A DNA stretch of 60,083 nucleotides from Mycobacteriales bacterium. GTDB taxonomy: Bacteria > Actinomycetota > Actinomycetes > Mycobacteriales > SCTD01. The stretch's first letter is position 1, and each line of letters opens with the position of its first letter. Location: NCBI GenBank assembly GCA_030697205.1, contig JAUYQP010000054.1, positions 1 to 60,083 on the forward strand, given 5' to 3'. Under the pieces are notes generated by a model that saw only the letters and a program-made list of their open reading frames with translations, had not been told where the DNA came from and did not search any database. Below, piece after piece: positions 37,929 to 45,646 of the stretch. The translations under genes and the position numbers were made by a program.

Positions 37929-38927
37929 ATGACCACCAGCCTCGGCGCGGCGGCGCTCGACGCCGACCCCGTCCTCGCGGCGTCGCTGCAGGGCGGCCTC
38001 GCACGCGTCGAGGACCGGCTCCGCGAGGTCGTCGCAGCCAGCCACCCGCTGCTGCGCGAGGCCAGCGCCCACCTCGTCGCCGCCGGCGGCAAGCGGGTCC
38101 GCCCGCTGCTCGCGCTGCTGGCTGCCGAGCTGGGTGACCCGGGCGCTCCTGGTGTCGTCGACGCCGCCGTCGTCGTCGAGCTCACCCACCTCGCGACGCT
38201 CTACCACGACGACGTCATGGACGAGGCGCTCGTACGTCGCGGTGCCGAGAGCGCCAACGCGCGCTGGACCAACACCGTCGCGATCCTCACCGGCGACTAC
38301 CTGTTCGCCCGCGCGTCCGACCTCACGGCCGGGCTCGGCACAGAGGCCACCCACCTGCAGTCGCGGACCTTCGCCCGGCTCGTCGAGGGTCAGATCTCCG
38401 AGACCGCCGGACCGCTCGACGGTGAGGACGCCGTCGCCCACCACCTGCAGGTCATCGCCGACAAGACCGCGTCGCTGCTGTCGACCTCCGCCCGGCTCGG
38501 CGCGATGACCGCGGGTGCCGCGCCCGCCGACGTCGAGACCGTCGCGCGCTACGGCGAGGTCTTCGGGGTCGCCTTCCAGCTGTCCGACGACCTCATCGAC
38601 ATCACCAGCGACTCGGCGGCGTCGGGCAAGACGCCCGGCACCGACCTGCGCGAGGGCGTCCGGACCCTGCCCGTGCTGCTGGTGCTGGCCGGCACCGACG
38701 ACGAGAGCGCCCGGCTGCGCGAGCTGCTCCACGCCGACCTCACCGACGACGCCCTGCACGCCGAGGCCCTCGCCCTGCTGCGCGCCCACCCCGCGATGGA
38801 CGAGGCGCGGCAGCGACTGCAGGGCTACGTCGACGAGGCCCGCTCGGTGGCCGCCGACCTGCCCGACGGGCCGGCCCGCGACGCGCTGCTGGGGCTCACC
38901 GCCTTCGTCGCCGACCGCACCGGCTGA
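37929..38927 (+). CDS. Long-chain trans-polyprenyl diphosphate synthase
   Basis: 332 residues, ATG one base after the nuoN stop, so in the nuo transcript. Both Asp-rich motifs are intact: DDVMD at 94-98 (LYHDDVMDEALVRRG) and DDLID in QLSDDLIDITSD. Also GGKRVRPLL near residue 55. Condenses isopentenyl diphosphate onto an allylic starter; position at the end of menJ-nuo suggests it makes the menaquinone side chain (hepta- to nonaprenyl). Chain length cannot be predicted with confidence. Confidence 0.88.
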   Translation: MTTSLGAAALDADPVLAASLQGGLARVEDRLREVVAASHPLLREASAHLVAAGGKRVRPLLALLAAELGDPGAPGVVDAAVVVELTHLATLYHDDVMDEALVRRGAESANARWTNTVAILTGDYLFARASDLTAGLGTEATHLQSRTFARLVEGQISETAGPLDGEDAVAHHLQVIADKTASLLSTSARLGAMTAGAAPADVETVARYGEVFGVAFQLSDDLIDITSDSAASGKTPGTDLREGVRTLPVLLVLAGTDDESARLRELLHADLTDDALHAEALALLRAHPAMDEARQRLQGYVDEARSVAADLPDGPARDALLGLTAFVADRTG

Positions 38928-38953
38928 CCCGGCACGCACCACCTGCCCCGACA

Positions 38954-39021
38954 CCCCTCGCCATCAGTCGGGATGTGGCGATCACGCGCGCTCAGCTCCG
39001 CGGGGATGATCGCCACATCGT
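38954..39021. repeat. 68-bp repeat with dispersed hairpin, copy B
   Basis: Identical to 39051-39118 except at one base (38959 C versus 39056 T); period 97 bp. Each copy holds a perfect 13-bp stem: GATGTGGCGATCA (38972-38984) with TGATCGCCACATC (39007-39019) around a 22-nt loop. The left arm and loop length match copy A at 8112. Between the polyprenyl synthase stop and the orphan nuoB-like gene. Confidence 0.9.
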
Positions 39022-39050
39022 CGGGCCGGGGGACCGTGACACCGCCGGTG

Positions 39051-39118
39051 CCCCTTGCCATCAGTCGGGATGTGGCGATCACGCGCGCTCAGCTCCGCGG
39101 GGATGATCGCCACATCGT
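39051..39118. repeat. 68-bp repeat with dispersed hairpin, copy C
   Basis: Second unit of the tandem duplication. Stem arms at 39069-39081 and 39104-39116. The loop is identical to copy B (CGCGCGCTCAGCTCCGCGGG plus GA). The 29 nt between copies B and C are unrelated to the flanks, so the duplication was not a simple head-to-tail event of the hairpin alone. Confidence 0.9.
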
Positions 39119-39197
39119 GGAGCCGCCGCGGCCCACGTGCGCTCCGCCAGGGGTACGGGGCGGTGGGCCGCGCCGGGTGAGCGGGCAGGATGGGCGG

Positions 39198-39719
39198 GTG
39201 ACGACCCCGACGGCACCCGGCGCGGCACCCGGCGCGGCACCCGGCGCGGCGGTCGACCCGCAGGCCGCTCCGCTGCCGGCGCCGCTGCGGCTGGTGCTCA
39301 CCGCGGGCCGGACCTGGCGGCTCCGGGTCGTCGGTGCGGGCCTCGCCTGCTGCGCGGTCGAGCTGCTCGCGGCCTCCCTCGACGCGCCCGTCGACGGCAG
39401 CGGCGTGCTGCGGCTCGGGACCGCCAAGGCCGACGAGCCCGACGAGCCCGACGAGCCCGACGTGAGCGTGCTGGTCGTGTCGGGCACCGTCACCGACAAG
39501 GTCGCACCCGCGCTGGTCGCGCTCTGGGAGTCGCTGCCCGAGCCGCGCAAGCTCATCTCCTTCGGCTCCTGCTCCAACAGCGGCGGTCCCTACTGGGACA
39601 GCTACTGCGTGGTGCGCGGCGTCGGTGAGCTGCTGCCCGTCGACGTGCTCGTTCCCGGCTGCCCGCCGCGGCCCGAGGCCCTGCTCGACGGCCTGCTCCT
39701 GCTCGAGCAGCAGCTGTGA
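39198..39719 (+). CDS. Orphan NuoB-like iron-sulfur subunit
   Basis: 173 residues from GTG 39198. A second NuoB/PSST-family protein: Cys51-Cys52 (LACCAVELL), Cys125 (GSCSNSGG) and Cys155 (GCPPRPEALL) preserve all four cluster ligands. It differs from the main NuoB by an Ala/Pro-rich start with three 12-bp DNA repeats and an acidic insertion DEPDEPDEPD encoded by 9-bp repeats (about 79-88). GTGA overlap with the next gene. Forms a three-gene set with NuoC- and NuoI-like proteins but without a NuoD/hydrogenase large subunit or membrane subunits. Confidence 0.85.
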   Translation: MTTPTAPGAAPGAAPGAAVDPQAAPLPAPLRLVLTAGRTWRLRVVGAGLACCAVELLAASLDAPVDGSGVLRLGTAKADEPDEPDEPDVSVLVVSGTVTDKVAPALVALWESLPEPRKLISFGSCSNSGGPYWDSYCVVRGVGELLPVDVLVPGCPPRPEALLDGLLLLEQQL

Positions 39720-40261
39720 CGCCGCAGGAGCTCGCCGACCGGGCCGTCGCGGTCGTCCAGTCGGCGGGTATCGCCGAGGTGACCGCGGCAGCGGCGTACT
39801 CCCTGGTCACCGTCGACGTGCCCCGCGTGCGCTGGCAGGAGGCGGCGACGGCCCTGCGCGACGGGCTGGGCCTGGACTCCCTCGACCTCGTCACCGCCGT
39901 CGACGAGGAGGCGGCCGGCTTCGACGTCGTGCTGCGCGCCTTCTCGACCACCGACAAGCACGGGCTCGCCCTGCGCACCCGGGTCCCCCGCGAGGACCCC
40001 ACTGTCGCCACCCTGACCGGTGTGTGGGCTGGTGCGGCCTGGCACGAGCGCCACACCGCTGAGCTGTTCGGGATCGGCTTCGAGGGCCACCCCGGTCTCA
40101 CCCGGCTGCTGCTGCCCGACGGCGTCACGAGCCCGCTGCGCAAGGACGTCCTGCTCGAGCGCCGCCAGACGACGCCCTGGCCCGGCCGCAAGGAGCCGGG
40201 CGAGTCCGACACCGACAGCCCGCGGCGGCGTCGGCTGCTGCCCCCCGGAGTGGCCCCGTGA
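39716..40261 (+). CDS. Orphan NuoC-like subunit
   Basis: 181 residues, GTG 39716. The 30-kDa subunit signature [20 protein letters not shown] then TRLLLPD is clear; the remainder is diverged from the main NuoC (shorter N-terminus, no [11 protein letters not shown] end but PLRKDVLLE). Arg-rich tail. Translationally coupled to both neighbours. Confidence 0.82.
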   Translation: MTPQELADRAVAVVQSAGIAEVTAAAAYSLVTVDVPRVRWQEAATALRDGLGLDSLDLVTAVDEEAAGFDVVLRAFSTTDKHGLALRTRVPREDPTVATLTGVWAGAAWHERHTAELFGIGFEGHPGLTRLLLPDGVTSPLRKDVLLERRQTTPWPGRKEPGESDTDSPRRRRLLPPGVAP

Positions 40262-40674
40262 CCGACCTGCCCGCCCGCAGCCGCGGCGTCATCGGCCTGC
40301 TCGCCGAGAGCTGCACGGTCTGCATGCTCTGCGCCCGCGAGTGCCCGTCGTGGTGCATCCACATCGACTCCCACAAGGAGGTCGAGCCGGCCGAGACGCC
40401 GCGCGGCAAGCCCAAGGTCTCCCACGTCATGGACCGCTTCGCCATCGACTTCTCGCTGTGCATGTACTGCGGGATCTGCATCGAGGTGTGCCCCTTCGAC
40501 GCGCTGCACTGGTCGCCCGAGCACGCCTACGCCGCGACCGCGGCCGAGGGGCTCGTCCACGAGCGCGACCTGCTGGGGGAGTGGCTCGCCACGGTGCCGC
40601 CGCCGCCGCCGCTGGACCCCGCGGCCGGCCCTGCCAAGGAGGAGCTCGACGGGGAACGGCCGCCCCGCCCCTGA
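40258..40674 (+). CDS. Orphan NuoI-like 2x[4Fe-4S] ferredoxin subunit
   Basis: 138 residues, GTG 40258 overlapping the previous stop. Two complete 4Fe-4S motifs: [11 protein letters not shown] (Cys19, 22, 25, 29) and [11 protein letters not shown] (Cys68, 71, 74, 78). Pro-rich C-terminal tail. Last of the nuoB-nuoC-nuoI trio; could hand electrons to the NuoB-like cluster. Confidence 0.85.
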   Translation: MTDLPARSRGVIGLLAESCTVCMLCARECPSWCIHIDSHKEVEPAETPRGKPKVSHVMDRFAIDFSLCMYCGICIEVCPFDALHWSPEHAYAATAAEGLVHERDLLGEWLATVPPPPPLDPAAGPAKEELDGERPPRP

Positions 40675-40715
40675 GCGTTGATCTCGGTGAGACGCACCCC
40701 GACCCGGAGGAAGAC

Positions 40716-41588
40716 GTGCACAGCCACCACAGCTCGGCCAACGGACTGAAGACCGTCCTGCTGCTCGGCCTCATGAGCTCGGTCATCGTCGTCATCGGTG
40801 GCCAGTTCGGCAGCGGAGGGCTGTTCTTCGCCGTGCTGTTCGCGTTGGGGATGAACGGCTACGCCTACTTCAACAGCGACAAGCTGGCCCTGAAGAGCAT
40901 GCGCGCCTACCCGGTCAGCCAGGTCGAGGCGCCCGAGCTCTACGCCACGGTCGCCGAGCTCGCCGCCACGATGCGCATCCCCATGCCGCGGCTCTACCTC
41001 AGCCCGACCGAGGCCCCCAACGCCTTTGCGACCGGTCGCAACCCGCGCCACGCCGCCGTCTGCTGCACCGAGGGCATCCTGCGGCTGCTCGACAAGCGCG
41101 AGCTGCGCGGCGTGCTCGGCCACGAGCTCGCCCACGTCGGCAACCGCGACATCCTCATCGCCTCGGTCGCGGCCACCCTCGCGACTGCCATCACGATGAT
41201 GGCCAACATCGCGCAGTTCTCGATGCTGTTCGGCGGTCGCGACGACGACGAGGGCGGCAACCCCTTCGCCGCGCTGCTCCTCGTCATCGTCGGGCCGATC
41301 GCTGCCGCGATGGTCCAGATGGCGATCAGCCGCAGCCGGGAGTACCAAGCCGACGCCACCGGCGCCCGGGTCACCGGCGACCCGCTCGCCCTGGCCAGCG
41401 CGCTGCGCAAGCTCGAGATGGGCACCGCCGCGCGGCCGCTCGTCGAGGACCCGCGGCTCGCGCCGGCCAGCTCGATGATGATCGCCAACCCCTTCCGGGG
41501 CGGCGGTCTGGGGCGGATGTTCAGCACCCACCCGCCGATGGCGGAGCGGATCGCGCGACTCGAGGCCCTGGCTGGCTACCCGCGCTGA
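40716..41588 (+). CDS. htpX: HtpX-type membrane zinc protease (M48)
   Basis: 290 residues from GTG 40716, with GGAGGAA upstream. Membrane helices near the N-terminus and after the active site; zinc motif HELAH at 136-140 in [16 protein letters not shown], third ligand Glu in [13 protein letters not shown]. Family role is quality control of damaged membrane proteins. Not coupled to the nuo-like genes (41-nt gap). Confidence 0.92.
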   Translation: MHSHHSSANGLKTVLLLGLMSSVIVVIGGQFGSGGLFFAVLFALGMNGYAYFNSDKLALKSMRAYPVSQVEAPELYATVAELAATMRIPMPRLYLSPTEAPNAFATGRNPRHAAVCCTEGILRLLDKRELRGVLGHELAHVGNRDILIASVAATLATAITMMANIAQFSMLFGGRDDDEGGNPFAALLLVIVGPIAAAMVQMAISRSREYQADATGARVTGDPLALASALRKLEMGTAARPLVEDPRLAPASSMMIANPFRGGGLGRMFSTHPPMAERIARLEALAGYPR

Positions 41589-41627
41589 CATCTGATTAGA
41601 CTGATTGTCGAAAGACCCCCTGGTACC

Positions 41628-41666
41628 CCGACGGCCGGCTCCCTCCCCCCGAGAGCCGGCCGTCGG
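41628..41666. terminator. Bidirectional terminator between htpX and yajQ
   Basis: 13-bp perfect stem (41628-41640 with 41654-41666), 13-nt loop, placed midway between two convergent genes. Confidence 0.8.
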
Positions 41667-41684
41667 CCTGTCCGGACCCGCCCG

Positions 41685-42173
41685 TCAGCGGTAGTTCGTG
41701 AACTGCAGGGCGAAGTCGAACTCCTTGCCCTTGAGCAGCGCGATGACGGCCTGCAGGTCGTCCTTCTTCTTGGCCGACACCCGCAGCTGGTCGCCCTGCA
41801 CGGCAGGCTGCACGCCCTTCGGGCCCTCGTCGCGGATCACCTTCGCGACCTTCTTCGCGTTCTCCTGGCTGATGCCCTCCGACACCGTCGCGGTGATGCG
41901 GTACTCCTTGCCGGACTGCTGCGGCTCGCCGGCCTCGAGCGTCTTGAGCGAGATCGCCCGCTTGATGAGCTTCTCCTTGAAGACGTCGAGCAGCGCCGCG
42001 CAGCGCTCCTCCGACTCGGCCTTGATCAGGACGCTCTCGCCGGACCAGCCGATCTCGGCGCCGGTGCCCTTGAAGTCGTAGCGGGTCGCGGCCTCCTTGG
42101 CGGCCTGGTTGAGCGCGTTGTCGACCTCCTGACGGTCGACCTTGCTCACGATGTCGAAGGACGGGTCTGCCAC
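41685..42173 (-). CDS. yajQ: YajQ-family nucleotide-binding protein
   Basis: 162 residues from GTG 42173 with AGGAG 8 nt upstream; longer frames lack support. [20 protein letters not shown] then [11 protein letters not shown] and the C-terminal [15 protein letters not shown] are family signatures (two ferredoxin-like subdomains). Xanthomonas and Pseudomonas homologues bind cyclic di-GMP; whether this one does is unknown, though a GGDEF/EAL protein lies 3.5 kb away. Confidence 0.9.
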   Translation of the reverse strand: MADPSFDIVSKVDRQEVDNALNQAAKEAATRYDFKGTGAEIGWSGESVLIKAESEERCAALLDVFKEKLIKRAISLKTLEAGEPQQSGKEYRITATVSEGISQENAKKVAKVIRDEGPKGVQPAVQGDQLRVSAKKKDDLQAVIALLKGKEFDFALQFTNYR

Positions 42174-42208
42174 GGGGATCTCCTGCGAAAGGGGTGCGGG
42201 TGTTCCGC

Positions 42209-42214
42209 TATCCT
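42209..42214 (+). promoter_or_regulatory. -10 element TATCCT for tRNA-Tyr
   Basis: TATCCT lies 13 nt before the tRNA 5' end, and a near-consensus -35 is not obvious. It sits within the yajQ leader region on the opposite strand. Confidence 0.5.
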
Positions 42215-42227
42215 CGTCCACGCACCA

Positions 42228-42309
42228 GGCGGGTTGCCCGAGTGGTCAATGGGAGCGGACTGTAAATCCGTCGGCTTAGCCTACGAAGGTTCGAACCCTT
42301 CACCCGCCA
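42228..42309 (+). tRNA. tRNA-Tyr (GTA)
   Basis: 82 nt with acceptor pairing GGCGGGT/ACCCGCC, discriminator A, anticodon loop CTGTAAA (anticodon GTA) and the long variable arm typical of bacterial tRNA-Tyr. T-loop GGTTCGAACC. CCA is not encoded. Confidence 0.97.
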
Positions 42310-42315
42310 CGCGTC

Positions 42316-42348
42316 ACGGCCCCGCGCTCCTCGCGAGCGCGGGGCCGT
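42316..42348 (+). terminator. Terminator after tRNA-Tyr
   Basis: 13-bp perfect GC-rich stem (42316-42328 with 42336-42348) and a 7-nt loop, 6 nt downstream of the tRNA. Confidence 0.8.
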
Positions 42349-42405
42349 CGCACGTCCACGACCAAGGCGTACGCCGGGGGCCGGCCGGGGGGCGGGCGAT
42401 CAGGC

Positions 42406-43527
42406 TCAGCGGGCGCGGCGGGCGAGCACCGAGCGGATGGTGGCGCCCTCGAGGGTGCCGAAGGTCCGTCCGAGCGTCAGGGCTGCCGGCGACATGATCG
42501 TGCAGGGCCCGCGGGACTCCGGCGAGGTGCCGTGGTCCGCCTGCGGGGGAGCGCCCTCGGCGCAGTTGCCCTGCTCGTGGTGGCCCCCGAAGGAGTGGCC
42601 GACCTCGTGCGCGAGGATCACGCCGGCGCTGACCGTGCCGACGCCGCCGGGCACGGTGTTCTCCGGCGAGTAGTGGACCTGGCCGATGGAGAAGCCCTGC
42701 TCGGGGTGCAGGGTCCCGGCGAGGCAGTCGGCCTGGCCGCCGCCGAAGACGTCGTTGGCGACGTAGACCGCGTCGACGCCTGCTGGCCGCCGGCCGCCGT
42801 AGCGGGCCCGGGCCCAGCCGCGCAGCTCGTCGGCCTGGCGGACGCCGGCGGGCAGTGAAGTGACGTCGTAGGACAGCCGCAGCGAGACCCCGATGCGGCG
42901 GTAGGCCTCGACCGCGACGGGGGCGGCCGCGCGCATGTCGTTGGCGAGCTCCGGCGGGACGACGACCCGCACGTGCGCGGCCAGCACACCGTCACCGGCG
43001 AAGGAGGTGGCGGGCACGACGACGGCGTCGTCGCAGACCGGGTCGCGGTCGAGCGCCCGGCCGCCCAGGCGTGCGCTCACGGCGGTCCGGAAGCCGTCAC
43101 CTCCGAGAGCGCCGTAGGTGACGCTCACCCGCACGCGGTAGGTCGCGCTCGCGCTGCGGTGCTCGAAGGTCACGTCCGGGGCGGCGTCGCCGTCCTGCTC
43201 GGTCTGCTCGCCGGGGCCCCCGAGGAGCTCGTCGCTCGGCCGCTGGCCGTCTCGGGCGACCTCCGCGCCCGAGCTGTCGAGCACCTCCAGCACGGTCTGC
43301 TCCTGCGCGACGTCGATCGTCACCAGGGTCCCCGGTCGAGCGACCACGGTGAGCTCCTGCACGTGACAGGTCTCGGTCGGGCCGGCACAGGCGTCGCTAC
43401 CCCGCAGCTCGGCCTCGTAGGCCGTGCGCGGGTGCTTCGGGTCGAGCCGGGAGCCGGCCGCGGCCGCTGGGGCGGTCCCCGCAGCGAGGAGGACCAGCAG
43501 CGGCAGCAGCACCCGTCGGAGGTTCAT
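42406..43527 (-). CDS. Secreted metzincin-type zinc metalloprotease
   Basis: 373 residues from ATG 43527, where a signal peptide begins (MNLRRVLLPLLVLLAAGTAP, cleavage after AAAA); a GTG at 43578 would add 17 residues. N-terminal region (about 30-165) is a beta-rich domain with a disulfide-like pair in CAGPTETC. The C-terminal catalytic domain has the extended metzincin motif HEVGHSFGGHHEQGNC (ligands His307, His311, His317; catalytic Glu308) and a Met-turn in CTIMSPA. Resembles M12-type proteases. Divergent from the subtilase with 182 nt between starts, suggesting joint regulation. Confidence 0.85.
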   Translation of the reverse strand: MNLRRVLLPLLVLLAAGTAPAAAAGSRLDPKHPRTAYEAELRGSDACAGPTETCHVQELTVVARPGTLVTIDVAQEQTVLEVLDSSGAEVARDGQRPSDELLGGPGEQTEQDGDAAPDVTFEHRSASATYRVRVSVTYGALGGDGFRTAVSARLGGRALDRDPVCDDAVVVPATSFAGDGVLAAHVRVVVPPELANDMRAAAPVAVEAYRRIGVSLRLSYDVTSLPAGVRQADELRGWARARYGGRRPAGVDAVYVANDVFGGGQADCLAGTLHPEQGFSIGQVHYSPENTVPGGVGTVSAGVILAHEVGHSFGGHHEQGNCAEGAPPQADHGTSPESRGPCTIMSPAALTLGRTFGTLEGATIRSVLARRAR

Positions 43528-43709
43528 GCCTCGGAGAGCCCGCGAGATCGGGTCCGGTTCGGACGGGTTCGCACTCACTCGTCCGGAGCACCCGAAGTTG
43601 CGGCATTCGGCCCTACGCGCGCCTCGGGATCCTGCCGACCGCTACACGGACAGGACGTTCCCAGCCTGCGCGCCTGCTCGACTCGACTACCGACCGGAGC
43701 CCCAGACCC

Positions 43710-45578
43710 GTGCTCGCCGACCGTCGTACCGCCACCCGCCGCGACAGCCAGACCTGGACGCGCGACGTGTCCGGTACTGCTGTGTCGGGTGTTCGCACGC
43801 CGCTCTTGAGTCAGACCTGGACGCGGACGGCACAGCCTGCGGGCCGCAGCCAGACCTGGACCCGGGTCGCCGCCGCGCTCACCGCCCTGCTCGTCGCGGG
43901 CGCGCCCGGTGCGGCCTACGCGAGCACGGCGCCTGACCGCGCGGCCGGCACAACCGCTGTCAACGACGCCACGGACGCTGTCAGCAGCTGGATCGTCCGG
44001 GCCGTCCCCGGTCAGCTCGCCGCGGTCGACGCGGAGGTGCGCCGGCTCGGTGGCGTCGTGACCGGCCAGGTCCGCCTGGTCGAGGCCGACGTCGCGTTGC
44101 TGCCCGCCTCGGCCGTGGCCGCGCTGCGCCAGGACCGCCGCGTCGCGAGCGTCACCCCCGACGACGTCGTCGCCCTCCTCGGCGACGACAGCGACGACGA
44201 CACCGAGAAGTCCGAGAAGTCCGAGGTCGACACGGCGACCTCGCTCGCAGAGCTGCGCGCGCAGGTCGGCGCCCCCGGCCGCCGCGCGGGCGCGGGCATC
44301 GGGGTCGCCCTGATCGACAGCGGCGTCGCCCGGGTCAAGGGCCTGGACCGCTCGCGGATCGTGCAGGGCCCCGACCTGTCCTTCGAGTCGCAGTCCGATG
44401 AGCTCCGCCACCGCGACACCTTCGGCCACGGGACCCACCTGGCCGGCATCGCCGTCGGCCGCGAGGGGATCGCGCCCGGTGCCCGGCTGGTGAGCCTCAA
44501 GGTCGCCAACGCCCACGGTGCAGCCGACGTCTCGCAGGTGCTCGCCGCGGTCGACTGGGTCGTCGAGCACCGTGACGACCCGACGTACGGCGCCCGGGTC
44601 CTCAACCTGTCTTTTGGCACCGACGCGACCCAGTCCTACCTCGCCGACCCGCTGGCCTTCGCGGTCGAGCAGGCCTGGCGCAAGGGCGTCGTCGTCGTCA
44701 CCTCGGCCGGCAACCGGGGCGCCGGTGACGGCCGCATGACCAACCCCGCGACCGACCCGTTCGTCATCGCGGTCGGGGCGGCGGACACCCGCGGGACCGT
44801 CGACCGCGCGGACGACGTGCTCGCCGGCTTCTCCTCGACGGGCTCCACGACGCGCGCTCCCGACCTGCTCGCCCCGGGCAGCCGGATCGCCAGCCTGCGC
44901 GCTCCCGGTTCGACGATCGACCGGGCCCGACCTGAGGCGCGCGACGGCAAGGCCTTCCGTGGCAGCGGCACCTCGCAGGCCGCCGCGGTGGTCTCCGGTG
45001 CCGCCGCCGCGCTGCTCGCCGAGCGCCCCGAGCTCACCCCCGACCAGGTCAAGGCGCTGCTGGTCGGCACGGCCACCCCGATGCCCGGCGGGGCGATGCT
45101 CGACCTCGCTGCCGCGCTGCGGGCCCCGACGCCGTCGAGCGCACTGGCCCGGCAGGCCTTCGCGCCCTCCCGCGGCGACGGCAGCCTCGACGCGGCCCGC
45201 GGCACGATGCGCCTCGTCGCCCCCGACGGCAGCGTCCTGCGCGGCGAGCAGGACGTCATCGGTGCGCCGTTCGACGCGGCGGCACACGCCGCGGCGTCGG
45301 CCGACGGGACCGCCTGGGTCGACGGCACCTGGAACGGCGCGGTCTGGACCGGCGCCGCGGCGGGTGACACCGACTGGGCGAGCAGCACCTGGGCCAGCTC
45401 GACCTGGGGCTCCTCGACGTGGGGCTCCTCGACGTGGGCGAGCAGTACGTGGGCCAGCTCGACGTGGGCGAGCAGCACGTGGGCCAGCTCGACCTGGGCC
45501 AGCAGCACCTGGGCCTCCTCGAACTGGGCGTCCTCGACCTGGGCCTCGTCCACGTGGGCCTCCTCGAACTGGGCCTGA
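43710..45578 (+). CDS. Subtilisin-like S8 protease with Trp-rich terminal repeats
   Basis: 622 residues from GTG 43710. Order: a 52-residue N-terminal stretch with three SQTWTR copies (13-18, 34-39, 47-52), a signal-peptide-like segment (VAAALTALLVAGAPGAAYAS), an inhibitor-I9-like propeptide, the catalytic domain with Asp203 (ALIDSG), His240 (FGHGTHLAG), Asn (SAGNRG) and Ser422 (GSGTSQAAA), then 13 tandem pentapeptides W-[AG]-S-S-[TN] from 556 to 620. Exported protease, probably acting outside the membrane. The N-terminal repeats before the signal sequence make the true start uncertain: internal GTG codons and a TTG just before the second repeat are possible. Downstream lies a GGDEF/EAL protein. 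Confidence 0.85.
   Translation: MLADRRTATRRDSQTWTRDVSGTAVSGVRTPLLSQTWTRTAQPAGRSQTWTRVAAALTALLVAGAPGAAYASTAPDRAAGTTAVNDATDAVSSWIVRAVPGQLAAVDAEVRRLGGVVTGQVRLVEADVALLPASAVAALRQDRRVASVTPDDVVALLGDDSDDDTEKSEKSEVDTATSLAELRAQVGAPGRRAGAGIGVALIDSGVARVKGLDRSRIVQGPDLSFESQSDELRHRDTFGHGTHLAGIAVGREGIAPGARLVSLKVANAHGAADVSQVLAAVDWVVEHRDDPTYGARVLNLSFGTDATQSYLADPLAFAVEQAWRKGVVVVTSAGNRGAGDGRMTNPATDPFVIAVGAADTRGTVDRADDVLAGFSSTGSTTRAPDLLAPGSRIASLRAPGSTIDRARPEARDGKAFRGSGTSQAAAVVSGAAAALLAERPELTPDQVKALLVGTATPMPGGAMLDLAAALRAPTPSSALARQAFAPSRGDGSLDAARGTMRLVAPDGSVLRGEQDVIGAPFDAAAHAAASADGTAWVDGTWNGAVWTGAAAGDTDWASSTWASSTWGSSTWGSSTWASSTWASSTWASSTWASSTWASSTWASSNWASSTWASSTWASSNWA
43746..43865 (+). repeat. Three SQTWTR-encoding direct repeats
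   Basis: At 43746-43763, 43809-43826 and 43848-43865 the sequence reads close to AGCCAGACCTGGACGCG, giving Ser-Gln-Thr-Trp-Thr-Arg each time. Spacing between repeats is 15 and 7 codons with unrelated sequence. They precede the hydrophobic core of the presumed signal peptide, an unusual place for a protein repeat; a role as DNA or RNA repeat is an alternative. Confidence 0.75.
45375..45569 (+). repeat. 13 tandem W-[AG]-S-S-[TN] pentapeptide codon repeats
   Basis: Each 15-bp unit encodes one pentapeptide. Serine pairs are encoded variously as AGCAGC, AGCTCG and TCCTCG while the amino-acid pattern is kept, which argues for selection on the protein repeat. Confidence 0.9.
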
Positions 45579-45646
45579 CGGGCGACTCCAGCATCCCCGC
45601 GCACCTGCCGATGCCCTAGGGACGCGGCACCGGGGGAGGGAACGCG

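Noticed and set aside
39198-39260. Repeat-rich start of the orphan NuoB as a CRISPR or microsatellite array
   Set aside because: Three 12-bp units in a coding frame with no spacers; a simple slippage repeat.
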